A stretch of DNA of 7,285 bases from SIG622 sp045596605 (GTDB lineage: Bacteria; Bacillota; Clostridia; Oscillospirales; CAG-382): positions 1 to 7,285 of the forward strand of contig JAZOCR010000027.1 of the NCBI GenBank assembly GCA_045596605.1, read 5' to 3'. The position numbers and the translations under genes are program-made. The notes under the pieces are model-generated. The model did not search any database. It saw only the letters and a list, made by a program, of their open reading frames with translations, and had not been told where the DNA came from. Below are positions 1 to 7,241 of this stretch, in pieces; positions within the stretch are counted from its first letter, which is position 1; each line of letters starts with the position of its first letter.

Positions 1-578
1 TGATGGGAATAGGCGAACCGCTTGACAACTATGATAATTCGGTAAAATTCCTGCATCTTGTAAATGACCCCGACGGAATAAACATAGGCTACAGACACAT
101 ATCCCTTTCAACCTGCGGAGTCGTTCCGGGTATATATAAGCTTGCAAAAGAGAATCTTCCGATAACACTTTCAATATCTCTCCACGCACCAACCCAGGAG
201 TACCGTGAAAGCATTATGCCGGTTGCAAGAAAGTGGAGTATAGATGAGCTTCTACTTGCCTGCCGTGATTACATAAAGGTTACGGGTAGAAGAATATCCT
301 TTGAATACGCTATGATAGACGGAATAAACGACAGCGAAGAATGTGCAAGAAATCTTGCAGGTCTTCTTTGTGGAGTGCTATGTCACGTGAATTTAATTCC
401 CCTCAACAGCGTAAAGGAACGAAATTACAAAAAAAGCAGTCGGGAAGCAATAGAAAAATTTGTGAAAATTCTTGAAAAGAACAAAATTACCGCAACCGTA
501 CGCAGAAGGCTTGGCTCTGATATAAATGCCTCCTGCGGACAGCTGCGAAGAAACATAGAAAACACTGCAGAAAACTAA
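1..578 (+). CDS. rlmN: 23S rRNA/tRNA adenine C2-methyltransferase RlmN, 3' part (5' end outside window)
   Basis: Radical-SAM enzyme that methylates C2 of A2503 in 23S rRNA and of A37 in some tRNAs. The first whole codon is at 3. The ATG there is internal, because the reading begins inside the family motif MGIGEPLDNYDN, which in full proteins lies well after the CxxxCxxC iron-sulfur site. About 191 of roughly 340-350 residues are present, so that cluster and the N-terminal RNA-binding part are upstream of the window. Visible family features are the SLHAP stretch, HVNLIPLN, and the C-terminal motif GSDINASCGQL, whose cysteine (residue 178 of the visible part, bases 534-536) matches the Cys that carries the methyl intermediate (Cys355 in E. 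coli). The related enzyme Cfr shares these motifs, but the conserved position ahead of prpC-prkC favours RlmN. It is intact as far as seen and is followed after 50 bases by prpC. Confidence 0.95.
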   Translation, partial: MGIGEPLDNYDNSVKFLHLVNDPDGINIGYRHISLSTCGVVPGIYKLAKENLPITLSISLHAPTQEYRESIMPVARKWSIDELLLACRDYIKVTGRRISFEYAMIDGINDSEECARNLAGLLCGVLCHVNLIPLNSVKERNYKKSSREAIEKFVKILEKNKITATVRRRLGSDINASCGQLRRNIENTAEN

Positions 579-628
579 ACTTTTATCTTTCAGTCGAAAT
601 AAAAAATTTCGGGAAAGGACGGCATACA

Positions 629-1396
629 ATGACATACTATGGAAAAACCGATACCGGAATTGTGCGAAGTGAGAACCAGGACAATTTTGGTCTTGAAAAA
701 ATAAAGCTCAAATGTACCGGAGAAGAACTGCTGCTTGCAGTTGTCTGCGACGGTATGGGCGGAGCAAATGCGGGTCAGCTTGCAAGCAGACTTGCTCTTG
801 ACAGCTTTATGAATTACGTAACAAAGCAAATCGAAGCCTTTGGAGAGGATATTTCAAAGCCTGAGAATATCCCCTTTGAAAAAATTCTCCGTGACGGTGT
901 GAAAATCACAAACAAAGCGGTTTTCTCAAAAGCTGTGGAAAAAGAAGAATATAAGGGTATGGGAACAACACTTGTTGCAGTGCTATGTGCAGGCAACGTT
1001 CTGTATACCGTAAACGTTGGCGACAGCAGAATGTATTCTCTTTCACACGATGAGCTTTGCCAGATAACCCACGACCATTCCTACGTACAGTCCCTTGTAG
1101 ATAATGGTTCGATAAGTGCAGAGGAAGCAAAAAATCACCCTGAAAAGAACATTATACTGCGTGCTATCGGAACAACATCAAATATTGAGCCTGACGTTTT
1201 CATTTCCGAAAGCCTGCCGGGTGCTGTACTTCTTTGCAGTGACGGGCTTTCAAATATGGTAAGTGACCGAGAAATATGCGAAATACTGTCAAGCGATGCA
1301 AATGTTGAGGAAATGACAGACACACTTATATCCACTGCAAACGATGCCGGCGGCAGAGATAACATAACCGCAATCGTTATATTGCTTGATAAATGA
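629..1396 (+). CDS. prpC: PP2C-family Ser/Thr protein phosphatase (PrpC/Stp)
   Basis: Metal-dependent (Mn/Mg) cytoplasmic phosphatase that removes phosphate from Ser/Thr residues, in this family typically from the partner kinase PrkC and its substrates. The 255 residues match the usual 240-255. PP2C motifs appear in order: RSENQDN (13-19), the metal-binding CDGMGG (Asp41, Gly42), GMGTTL (110-115), VNVGDSR (128-134), ITHDHS (146-151), CSDGLSN (Asp205) and GGRDNIT (Asp244). All core metal-coordinating aspartates are present, so it should be active. No membrane segment or sensory domain is attached. The ATG at 629 is preceded by a GGGAAAGGA ribosome site at 611-619. It lies 50 bases after rlmN and 45 before prkC with no terminator, so kinase and phosphatase are probably made from one message. 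Confidence 0.96.
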   Translation: MTYYGKTDTGIVRSENQDNFGLEKIKLKCTGEELLLAVVCDGMGGANAGQLASRLALDSFMNYVTKQIEAFGEDISKPENIPFEKILRDGVKITNKAVFSKAVEKEEYKGMGTTLVAVLCAGNVLYTVNVGDSRMYSLSHDELCQITHDHSYVQSLVDNGSISAEEAKNHPEKNIILRAIGTTSNIEPDVFISESLPGAVLLCSDGLSNMVSDREICEILSSDANVEEMTDTLISTANDAGGRDNITAIVILLDK

Positions 1397-1441
1397 TAAT
1401 ACCTATTCTTTAAAATAATAATAAAAAGGATATTTATATAT

Positions 1442-3226
1442 ATGGATAATCACGAAAACTTTATAGGAAAGCTTCTGGATAATCGCTACAAAATCGAAGC
1501 AATAGTCGGAGAGGGCGGTATGTCGGTGGTAATGAGAGCTACCGATACTCTGATGCACAGAAGCGTAACGGTAAAAATGCTCAGCGACAACGAAAAATCC
1601 GCCGTTGAACGCTTCACTAACGAAGCTAAAGCAGTGGCGATGCTGTCCCATAAAAATATAGTTTCCGTACACGACGTAAAGGTCGAGGGGGAGAATAAAT
1701 ATATCGTCATGGAATATATAAGCGGAATAACGCTTAAGGAATACCTTGTAAAAAAAGGCAAGCTCAGTTGGCGTGAGGCCGTTCACTATGTAAACCAGGT
1801 GCTTGATGCACTGTCGCACGCTCACTCCCATGGAGTAATACACAGGGATATAAAGCCTGAAAACGTTATGCTCCTTCGTGACGGCACAATAAAGGTTATT
1901 GACTTCGGAATTGCAAAGATACCGGAAAGCAAGTCAATTACTGTTATTGACAAGGCAATCGGAACAGTAAATTATATAAGTCCCGAGCAGGCAAGCGGCA
2001 AGGGCTCAAGCGATAAATCCGATATATACTCAACCGGTATTATGCTTTATGAGCTTGTAACCGGAAAGCTTCCCTTTGTATCAGGAAGCTCGGTTTCAGT
2101 TGCGATGATGCACGTAAGCTCGGAGCCTGCAATGCCAAGAAGCATATGCGAAAGCCTTCCTGAAGGTCTTGAACAGATAATAATAAAAGCAATGAGCAAG
2201 AGTCCCGATCGCCGCTTTGGCTCAGCACGTGCCATGAAAAAGGCTCTTGAATTTCTCCTTCTTAATCCGGAAACCAAATTCAAGGAACGGGTTGTCCTTG
2301 GACCTGACGGGAAGCCCATAACAGGCACGGGAGCACTTCAAAGCAGCAGTGATGCTACAGCTCCAAAGACAACTGCTGAGAAAAATGCTAACGATGACGA
2401 CGAAGAAGCACCGAAAAACTCTATGCTTCCAATTATTTTAGGCGTCACCCTTGCTTTTTTCACGGTAGCTGTAATATGCCTTTTCTACGCAATGAGTAAA
2501 TTCGGAATAGGAGAGCTTCTGTCAGAAACCCCACGAGATAATGCAGAAAACACTGTAATCATTCCTAGTCTTGTAGGAGAAACCTATACTGATTGGCTCT
2601 CAACCGAGCTTGAAAATGACGGCTATATTCTTTCCGTTGAATACGTCTACGAAAGAACCGCCGCCAAAGGAACAATCATCTCCCAGGAGCCATACGCAAA
2701 ATCCGAAAGAAAAATAACCGACAACGGAGTACCGCTGAAAATATACGTCAATAAGGGAAGCTCGGATATGATTCTTGACGATTATTGCATCACAGACGAG
2801 CGTGAAGCCTCCTTTACAATAAGAGGTCTGGGGCTTCGTGTCGAAACTGTAAGAGAATACAGTGATACTGTAATTTCAGGTTATATAATAAGAACAGAGC
2901 CCGAGCCCGGAACGACAGTACAGCCGGGTGACACCATAACTCTTTACGTCAGCATGGGTCAGGAGGAATACAGTGTCAAAATGCCAAACATAATCGGCAT
3001 GACGGCATCGCAGGCAGAAAGAGAACTGATAAAGAAAGAAATTTCCGTCGGCGAGAGAACCTATGCTCCCTCAGATGAATATCCGGACGGCACGGTAATC
3101 GGCGCAAGCATAGATGCAGACACTCTCATTACACCTAAAGAAACAACCGTTGACCTTGTAATCAGCAAGAGTGACATTGAAAATGATGCTACTCCCACGA
3201 TAAGTCAGGAAGAAAATGATGACTGA
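1442..3226 (+). CDS. prkC: Membrane Ser/Thr protein kinase with extracellular PASTA repeats (PrkC/Stk1)
   Basis: Hanks-type kinase that couples cell-wall (muropeptide/lipid II) sensing to phosphorylation of cytoplasmic proteins; 594 residues. The kinase domain covers about 16-275: glycine loop GEGGMS (23-28), catalytic Lys45, helix-C Glu61, HRDIKPEN (Asp136), DFG (Asp154), and GTVNYISPEQ (174-183). A linker of about 280-326 ends in an acidic patch (NDDDEE). One transmembrane helix lies at about 329-351. The outside part holds three PASTA-like repeats at about 372-439, 442-506 and 511-576. Repeat 2 lacks the opening Pro-x-x-x-Gly, and repeat 3 lacks the usual SQxPxxG core. Odd points are Thr43 where VAVK normally has Ala, and an activation loop with fewer threonines than B. 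subtilis PrkC. A ribosome site, AAAGGA, is at 1425-1430. The 3' end overlaps rsgA. Confidence 0.96.
   Translation: MDNHENFIGKLLDNRYKIEAIVGEGGMSVVMRATDTLMHRSVTVKMLSDNEKSAVERFTNEAKAVAMLSHKNIVSVHDVKVEGENKYIVMEYISGITLKEYLVKKGKLSWREAVHYVNQVLDALSHAHSHGVIHRDIKPENVMLLRDGTIKVIDFGIAKIPESKSITVIDKAIGTVNYISPEQASGKGSSDKSDIYSTGIMLYELVTGKLPFVSGSSVSVAMMHVSSEPAMPRSICESLPEGLEQIIIKAMSKSPDRRFGSARAMKKALEFLLLNPETKFKERVVLGPDGKPITGTGALQSSSDATAPKTTAEKNANDDDEEAPKNSMLPIILGVTLAFFTVAVICLFYAMSKFGIGELLSETPRDNAENTVIIPSLVGETYTDWLSTELENDGYILSVEYVYERTAAKGTIISQEPYAKSERKITDNGVPLKIYVNKGSSDMILDDYCITDEREASFTIRGLGLRVETVREYSDTVISGYIIRTEPEPGTTVQPGDTITLYVSMGQEEYSVKMPNIIGMTASQAERELIKKEISVGERTYAPSDEYPDGTVIGASIDADTLITPKETTVDLVISKSDIENDATPTISQEENDD
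3206..3212 (+). promoter_or_regulatory. Ribosome binding site of rsgA inside the prkC 3' end; tandem ATG starts
   Basis: CAGGAAG lies within the last codons of prkC. Two in-frame ATGs follow at 3216 and 3219. The gap from the end of the site is 3 bases to the first and 6 bases to the second, so 3219 is better spaced, though either may be used. Both lie before the prkC stop at 3224-3226, which suggests translational coupling of kinase and GTPase. Confidence 0.6.
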
Positions 3227-4154
3227 AGCAGTTAAAGCCAAAGCAGTAAAAGACACCGGAAGAATAATAAAGGGCGTGGGAGGGCTTTATACCCTGATTC
3301 CCGACTCAAATGAAGCCTTGAAAGTCACCGCAAACGCAAAAGGTACCTTCAGGCACGAAAAAATTACCCCCACTGTCGGCGACAAGGTTGACTTTGAGTA
3401 TATAAGCGAGGATAAGGGCTTTATCACGGATATTCACGAGAGAAAAAATATTCTCGTGCGCCCTGCGTGTGCAAACGTGGACTGCCTTGTAATAACTGCC
3501 TGTGCGCAGAATCCAAAGCCCGACCTTTATATGCTTGACAAGCTTTCAGCTGTTGCGGTATATAACGATATAAGAGTGCTTTTCGTATTCAACAAGTGCG
3601 ACATATGCCCGGCAGATGAGCTGATTGATATATATACCAAAGCCGGCTTTGATACTGTCAGCCTGTCTGCAGCAGAGAGCACACCTGATAGCTTGCAGAT
3701 TTTAAGAATAAAAGAGTTTATAAGAGGTAAGGTATCCTTTTTCGCAGGTGCTTCAGGCGTCGGGAAAACAAGTCTTATGAATATTCTTTTCCCAGACCTT
3801 CGCCTTGCCACCGGTGGACTCAGCCGCAAAATTTCAAGAGGAAAGCATACTACCCGTGCTACTGAGCTGTACAGGGTATCAGACGGCACATACATTGCCG
3901 ATACTCCCGGCTTTTCAAGCTTTGAGGTTGCCCAGCTAAGGCTTCTGCCAAAGGACAGACTCCTTGAATCCTTCCCGGAAATATATGCTAATTCAGAGGG
4001 CTGCACCTATAAAGACTGCACCCATACCGGGGAAGGTAGTGAAGTATGTATGGTAAAGCGAGCATTGGAAAAGGGAAAAATCCCCCTGTCACGCCACGAA
4101 AGCTTCGTTCGTTTGTACTCTGAAATTTCAGCAGTCAAGCAGTGGGATAAATAA
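3216..4154 (+). CDS. rsgA: Ribosome small-subunit assembly GTPase RsgA (YjeQ/CpgA family)
   Basis: Circularly permuted GTPase that binds the 30S subunit late in its maturation and releases with GTP hydrolysis. In order: an OB-fold N-terminal domain (about 15-75, beginning at the GRIIKGVGGLY motif), then the permuted motifs G4 NKCD (126-129), G1/P-loop GASGVGKTS (178-186), G2 HTTR (211-214) and G3 DTPGF (229-233). A C-terminal zinc site follows, Cys263, Cys268, His270 and Cys278, in the family spacing C-x4-C-x-H-x7-C. All key residues are present and 312 residues is normal. About 11 to 14 Lys/Ala-rich residues precede the OB fold, more than in B. subtilis CpgA; this extension follows from the start lying inside prkC. 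The start could be 3216 or 3219. In B. subtilis this protein is a PrkC phosphorylation substrate, which fits the neighbourhood. Confidence 0.95.
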   Translation: MMTEAVKAKAVKDTGRIIKGVGGLYTLIPDSNEALKVTANAKGTFRHEKITPTVGDKVDFEYISEDKGFITDIHERKNILVRPACANVDCLVITACAQNPKPDLYMLDKLSAVAVYNDIRVLFVFNKCDICPADELIDIYTKAGFDTVSLSAAESTPDSLQILRIKEFIRGKVSFFAGASGVGKTSLMNILFPDLRLATGGLSRKISRGKHTTRATELYRVSDGTYIADTPGFSSFEVAQLRLLPKDRLLESFPEIYANSEGCTYKDCTHTGEGSEVCMVKRALEKGKIPLSRHESFVRLYSEISAVKQWDK

Positions 4155-4172
4155 TAATTCGGAAGTAATAAT

Positions 4173-4835
4173 ATGACGGATAAAAAATGTATAATCTTTA
4201 CCGGCGGAGATAAAATTTCACCCGCCGGTTTTGAAAAATCAGATTTTGACAACGCTTATATAATAGCCGCAGATTCCGGCTGTGTACAAATAGAAGTACT
4301 TAACGATAACGGCTTCTGTATATCACCGGATATGTTACTTGGAGATATGGACTCATTTGCAAGAGATGAGGCAGAAAAAACATTTCCCGGTGCAGAATTT
4401 GTAGGTTTTCCTCCTGAAAAGGACTACACCGACACACAGCTTGCTATGAAAGTAGCAAGTGAAAAAGGATATACCGATATACTTATTGCAGGCGGAACCG
4501 GCGGAAGAATTGACCACATGCTTTCAAATCTTGCGATACTTAGAAAGTATCACGGTAATAATATATGCGTAGAGCTTTGTGACGGAAAAAATAAGGTGTT
4601 TTATTTTGCCGGTGGCACAGTGAAGCTTGTAAGAGACGAAAAATACAAGTATTTTTCACTTATTCCCGACGAAAGAAGTCTTACAGGTGTTAGCATTACA
4701 GGAGCAAAATATCCTCTGAGTAACGCCCACATTGACAGAAATGAGCCTATCACGGTTTCAAATGAAATAGTGTCTGAAATATGCGAAATATCTGTAGAAA
4801 AAGGCTCTTGCTTTATTGTTCAATGTTCTGATTAA
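4173..4835 (+). CDS. thiN: Thiamine pyrophosphokinase
   Basis: Transfers pyrophosphate from ATP to thiamine, giving thiamine pyrophosphate in one step; it is used to salvage free thiamine. The length of 220 residues fits the family. Motifs visible: AADSG (32-36), PDMLLGDMDSF (52-62) with the acidic metal and substrate residues Asp58 and Asp60, EKDYTDTQLA (82-91), and AGGTGGRIDHMLSN (106-119). A C-terminal beta domain follows, with the family's VSNE motif near residue 193. The ATG at 4173 has a GGAAG site at 4161-4165, 7 bases upstream. The gene starts 18 bases after rsgA and is last in the cluster, followed by a terminator. In B. subtilis rpe sits between rsgA and thiN; here it is absent. No TPP riboswitch is seen ahead of it, so it is probably expressed with the cluster rather than by thiamine feedback. 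Confidence 0.94.
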   Translation: MTDKKCIIFTGGDKISPAGFEKSDFDNAYIIAADSGCVQIEVLNDNGFCISPDMLLGDMDSFARDEAEKTFPGAEFVGFPPEKDYTDTQLAMKVASEKGYTDILIAGGTGGRIDHMLSNLAILRKYHGNNICVELCDGKNKVFYFAGGTVKLVRDEKYKYFSLIPDERSLTGVSITGAKYPLSNAHIDRNEPITVSNEIVSEICEISVEKGSCFIVQCSD

Positions 4836-4847
4836 AGCTACATAAGA

Positions 4848-4876
4848 AAAACTGCGGAAGAATTTTCCGCAGTTTT
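4848..4876. terminator. Bidirectional intrinsic terminator between convergent units
   Basis: A perfect 12-bp inverted repeat, AAAACTGCGGAA (4848-4859) against TTCCGCAGTTTT (4865-4876), with a 5-base loop. On the plus strand it is followed by ATTTTTATT, a good U-tract, 12 bases after thiN stops. On the minus strand the stem begins 4 bases after the stop of the 192-residue gene and ends in TTTTTCTT, a weaker but plausible U-tract. It therefore probably serves both transcription units. Confidence 0.9.
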
Positions 4877-4880
4877 ATTT

Positions 4881-5459
4881 TTATTCATTTAGTAGGTCAT
4901 AAGGTGCATCAGACATCCAGCTCCACTCTCCCCACTTTGATAGAAAAGCTTCAAGAGGCTCTTTAATATCTTCGTAGGACAGATTATCCTTCATATCAAG
5001 ACCGCTTTCTGAAACCATCTCTCCGAGAAGTATACTAAGGTCGCCGGAAAGTGCGCTTATAAAGGAAAGCTCATCTGCCGACATCCTGCCGTCGCAGAGC
5101 ACACTCCTAACCATCACGTCGTTGTGCTGTGCCGAGTAGTAGTTTCCAAGAGCTTTTGCGAGCGTTGAAAATCCGGTTGGCATTTCGTCGCCTGAAAGCC
5201 TACAGCAGGTGCGAACATTTGCTTCAAGCCCTGAGAGGTAATACTGAATTTTTTCACTGTCCGCCTCACTGTATTCACCACTGTGAGAAATAAATTCAAG
5301 GCGCTCGGAAAGTTGATATGCATCCCGGAAAATCTGCGATACACATTCCTGCTTTACGCTATCTACAAGATTTTTCTCTTTTGCAAAGCCGTATGCGAAA
5401 ACAATTGTAAGCACCAACAGCACTATGAGAATAATTGTAAATACAGTTTTCTTTTTCAT
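4881..5459 (-). CDS. Hypothetical membrane-anchored helical protein, 192 residues
   Basis: I do not recognise the family. The protein begins MKKK, followed by one hydrophobic helix at about 5-25, then a charged, mostly helical part outside the membrane (about 27-192). This is the layout of a signal anchor; a signal peptidase cut after GFA (24-26) is possible but less likely. There is no lipobox cysteine. Four cysteines follow the anchor (39, 85, 86, 122). The C-terminal third is acidic and ends in a Trp-rich patch (KWGEWSW). The ATG at 5457-5459 has a strong ribosome site (GGGGAGG, plus-strand 5466-5472) with 6-base spacing, which supports it as a real gene. It starts 44 bases after the acyl-CoA ligase on the same strand with no terminator between, so it is probably the second gene of that operon. 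No catalytic motif is seen, and any tie to lipid metabolism would be inference from position only. Confidence 0.82.
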   Translation of the reverse strand: MKKKTVFTIILIVLLVLTIVFAYGFAKEKNLVDSVKQECVSQIFRDAYQLSERLEFISHSGEYSEADSEKIQYYLSGLEANVRTCCRLSGDEMPTGFSTLAKALGNYYSAQHNDVMVRSVLCDGRMSADELSFISALSGDLSILLGEMVSESGLDMKDNLSYEDIKEPLEAFLSKWGEWSWMSDAPYDLLNE

Positions 5460-5465
5460 TTTTTA

Positions 5466-5472
5466 CCTCCCC
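5466..5472 (-). promoter_or_regulatory. Strong ribosome binding site of the 192-residue gene
   Basis: On the minus strand GGGGAGG is followed by TAAAAA and then ATG, a spacing of 6 bases. It is the best match to the anti-Shine-Dalgarno sequence in the window and fixes the start of this otherwise unrecognised gene. Confidence 0.8.
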
Positions 5473-5503
5473 TTTTAAGTTTAAATCTATTACATTTTAT
5501 GCA

Positions 5504-7213
5504 TCAGTCAATAGATTTATCAATAGCAAATCTTATAATTTTTCTTGAGGTATTCTTCTGGAATTCTTCCTCACGAATCTTTACGTATCCTACAGTCTTA
5601 TAGGAAACCGAGCGCTCGTTGAGCTTTGAAATTTCCTCGTTGAAATACTTCTTTGCATCGTCTATTCCCTTGAGCTTGAATGCGTCAAAGTCGGGGTAGA
5701 TTTCCGCAACTATAACCTCTCTCTTGGGATTGCTCTTTGATTCGCCGGCATAAACTACCACCTCAGACACTCCGTAAATGCGGGAGATTTCCGTTTCAAT
5801 TTCCTCAGGATATACGTTCTTTCCGTTTGAGAAAATAATAAGGTTTTTAAGTCTTCCGGTAATATACAGCCAGCCTTCCTCGTCAAGCTTACCGTAGTCA
5901 CCGGTTTTGAAGTAGCCTTCTTCGTCAAATGCCGCCTTTGTAGCTTCTTCATTCTTGTAGTAGCCAAGCATTACGTTAGGACCTTTAACACAGATTTCGC
6001 CCTCGCCGTTTTCGTCGGGGTCCTTAATTTTTACAAGCTCGCCGATTATGGGAGTACCAACGCTTCCCTTTTTCTGATACTTGTTTCTGTTGCAGGAAAT
6101 AAGAGGAGCACATTCGGTAATTCCATATCCGTTAAGTATGGTAATACCGATTGCGTCAAAGGTATCAATTATATCCTGATTAAGCGCTGCACCACCGCAG
6201 ATAATCATTTCAAGCTTTCCGCCAAAGTTCTTGGTAACGCTCCTAAAGAGCTGCTTTCTTAGGTCAATGCCAACCTTGCGAAGTCCGTTTGAAAACTTGA
6301 TAAGAACTCTGAGAGCTTTATCCTTGCGCTGCTTCTGTGCGGTAGACCATATTCTTTTATAAAATGTTTCAACGAAAAGGGGAACGAGAATAAGGTGTGA
6401 GGGCTGCTGCTCCTGCATTTCAGAAAGTATCTGCTTAAGCCCGGAAGAAATATAAACTGTTGCACCCTGCGCAAGATGACCTACGAGGTTTACGGTAGAA
6501 CCAAAGGTATGGTGCGGTGGAAGTACCATCATTGTCTTTGGGGTTATTGCAAAGTTATACATACCCTGGGTCATATCCGAAACGATATTTGTCTGGGAAA
6601 GCATAACGCCCTTGCCCTTTCCGGTTGTACCGGAGGTGAATACGATAGATGCAACCTTTTCCGTGTCAATTTCATAGTCGTAGAAGGTATTATCGCCATT
6701 TTCAAAAAGCACACCACCCTCTTTTATCATATCCTTTATGGAGAGTGCGCCCTCGAAGCTGTCGGAACACATAGCCACGTAGGTTTTTACAAGCGGTAGG
6801 TCTTCCTTAATCTCCTGGATTTTTTCGCAGGCCGCATTTCCGAAGAATACTGCCTCACACTCTGAAACCTTGATTATATCAGCAATTTCAGCTGCAGGAA
6901 GCTCCTTATCAATCGGAACGGTAACACAGCCGATTGCCATAAGTCCGAAGTAGCTTACTACCCAGCCGTATGACGCTTCACCAACAATTGCAACGTGCTT
7001 TTCACGAAGTCCGAGATTTACAGCCTTTGTGCCGAAGTTTCTTATGTCTTCTTTCATCTGTGTATATGTAACCTCAATAGGCTCTTTGTCCTTGGGCTTT
7101 TCTCTGTATGCAATTGCTACTTTATCGGGAAATTTCTTTGCCGCATTTTCCGTAAGAACACGAAAATTTTCAAAAACGGTGGTTTCGTAAAGAGGATAAT
7201 TTTTCTGTTTCAT
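5504..7213 (-). CDS. Long-chain fatty acid-CoA ligase-like AMP-forming enzyme (ANL superfamily)
   Basis: Adenylate-forming enzyme that activates a carboxylic acid with ATP and then makes the CoA thioester; sequence style and length (569 residues) suggest a FadD-like long-chain acyl-CoA synthetase. Motifs in order: P-loop-like TSGTTGKGKG (193-202), YGITECAP (Glu367), TGD (Asp439), the hinge region GRLKN (453-457) with SNGKNVYPEE (462-471), and the C-terminal catalytic Lys558 in NTSRKIIR. All functional positions look intact. Asn457 replaces the Asp often found in GRxKD, and Arg557 replaces the Gly of the usual GKI. No membrane helix is obvious, so it is probably cytoplasmic or peripheral to the membrane. 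The ATG at 7211-7213 has an AAGGAAAGGA site 5 bases upstream. The exact acyl substrate cannot be read from sequence. It is first in an operon with the 192-residue membrane protein. Confidence 0.9.
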   Translation of the reverse strand: MKQKNYPLYETTVFENFRVLTENAAKKFPDKVAIAYREKPKDKEPIEVTYTQMKEDIRNFGTKAVNLGLREKHVAIVGEASYGWVVSYFGLMAIGCVTVPIDKELPAAEIADIIKVSECEAVFFGNAACEKIQEIKEDLPLVKTYVAMCSDSFEGALSIKDMIKEGGVLFENGDNTFYDYEIDTEKVASIVFTSGTTGKGKGVMLSQTNIVSDMTQGMYNFAITPKTMMVLPPHHTFGSTVNLVGHLAQGATVYISSGLKQILSEMQEQQPSHLILVPLFVETFYKRIWSTAQKQRKDKALRVLIKFSNGLRKVGIDLRKQLFRSVTKNFGGKLEMIICGGAALNQDIIDTFDAIGITILNGYGITECAPLISCNRNKYQKKGSVGTPIIGELVKIKDPDENGEGEICVKGPNVMLGYYKNEEATKAAFDEEGYFKTGDYGKLDEEGWLYITGRLKNLIIFSNGKNVYPEEIETEISRIYGVSEVVVYAGESKSNPKREVIVAEIYPDFDAFKLKGIDDAKKYFNEEISKLNERSVSYKTVGYVKIREEEFQKNTSRKIIRFAIDKSID

Positions 7214-7241
7214 AATATTCCTTTCCTTATATTTTTTTATA

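Noticed and set aside
1..578. Possibility that the partial methyltransferase is the resistance enzyme Cfr
   Set aside because: The conserved neighbourhood (prpC-prkC-rsgA) and the chromosomal setting without mobile elements fit the housekeeping RlmN. The missing N-terminal half limits a stricter test.
595..611. Hairpin CGAAAT-AAAAA-ATTTCG between rlmN and prpC, considered as a terminator or regulator
   Set aside because: The stem is only 6 bp with two G/C pairs, has no U-tract and overlaps the edge of the prpC ribosome site. It is too weak to call.
1386..1416. Possible internal promoter for prkC (TTGATA, then TAAAAT)
   Set aside because: The spacer is 19 bases, the -10 is poor, and A/T-rich DNA gives such matches by chance.
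4155..4172. TPP riboswitch ahead of thiN
   Set aside because: The gap to rsgA is 18 bases, far too short, and no conserved TPP-aptamer sequence is visible.
4836..5460. Idea that the 192-residue protein is related to the N-terminal part of the spore germination protein YpeB
   Set aside because: Only the general layout (anchor helix, then helical outer region) is shared. I see no convincing motif match, no C-terminal repeat domains, and no sleB neighbour.
5283..5603. Plus-strand open frame of 106 codons, opposite the 192-residue gene and the end of the ligase
   Set aside because: It runs antisense through two better supported genes and their spacer, has an odd composition rich in Phe, Leu and Asn, and shows no family motif.
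6476..6799. Plus-strand open frame of 107 codons opposite the acyl-CoA ligase
   Set aside because: It is antisense to a gene with intact motifs and lacks a recognisable family or operon context.
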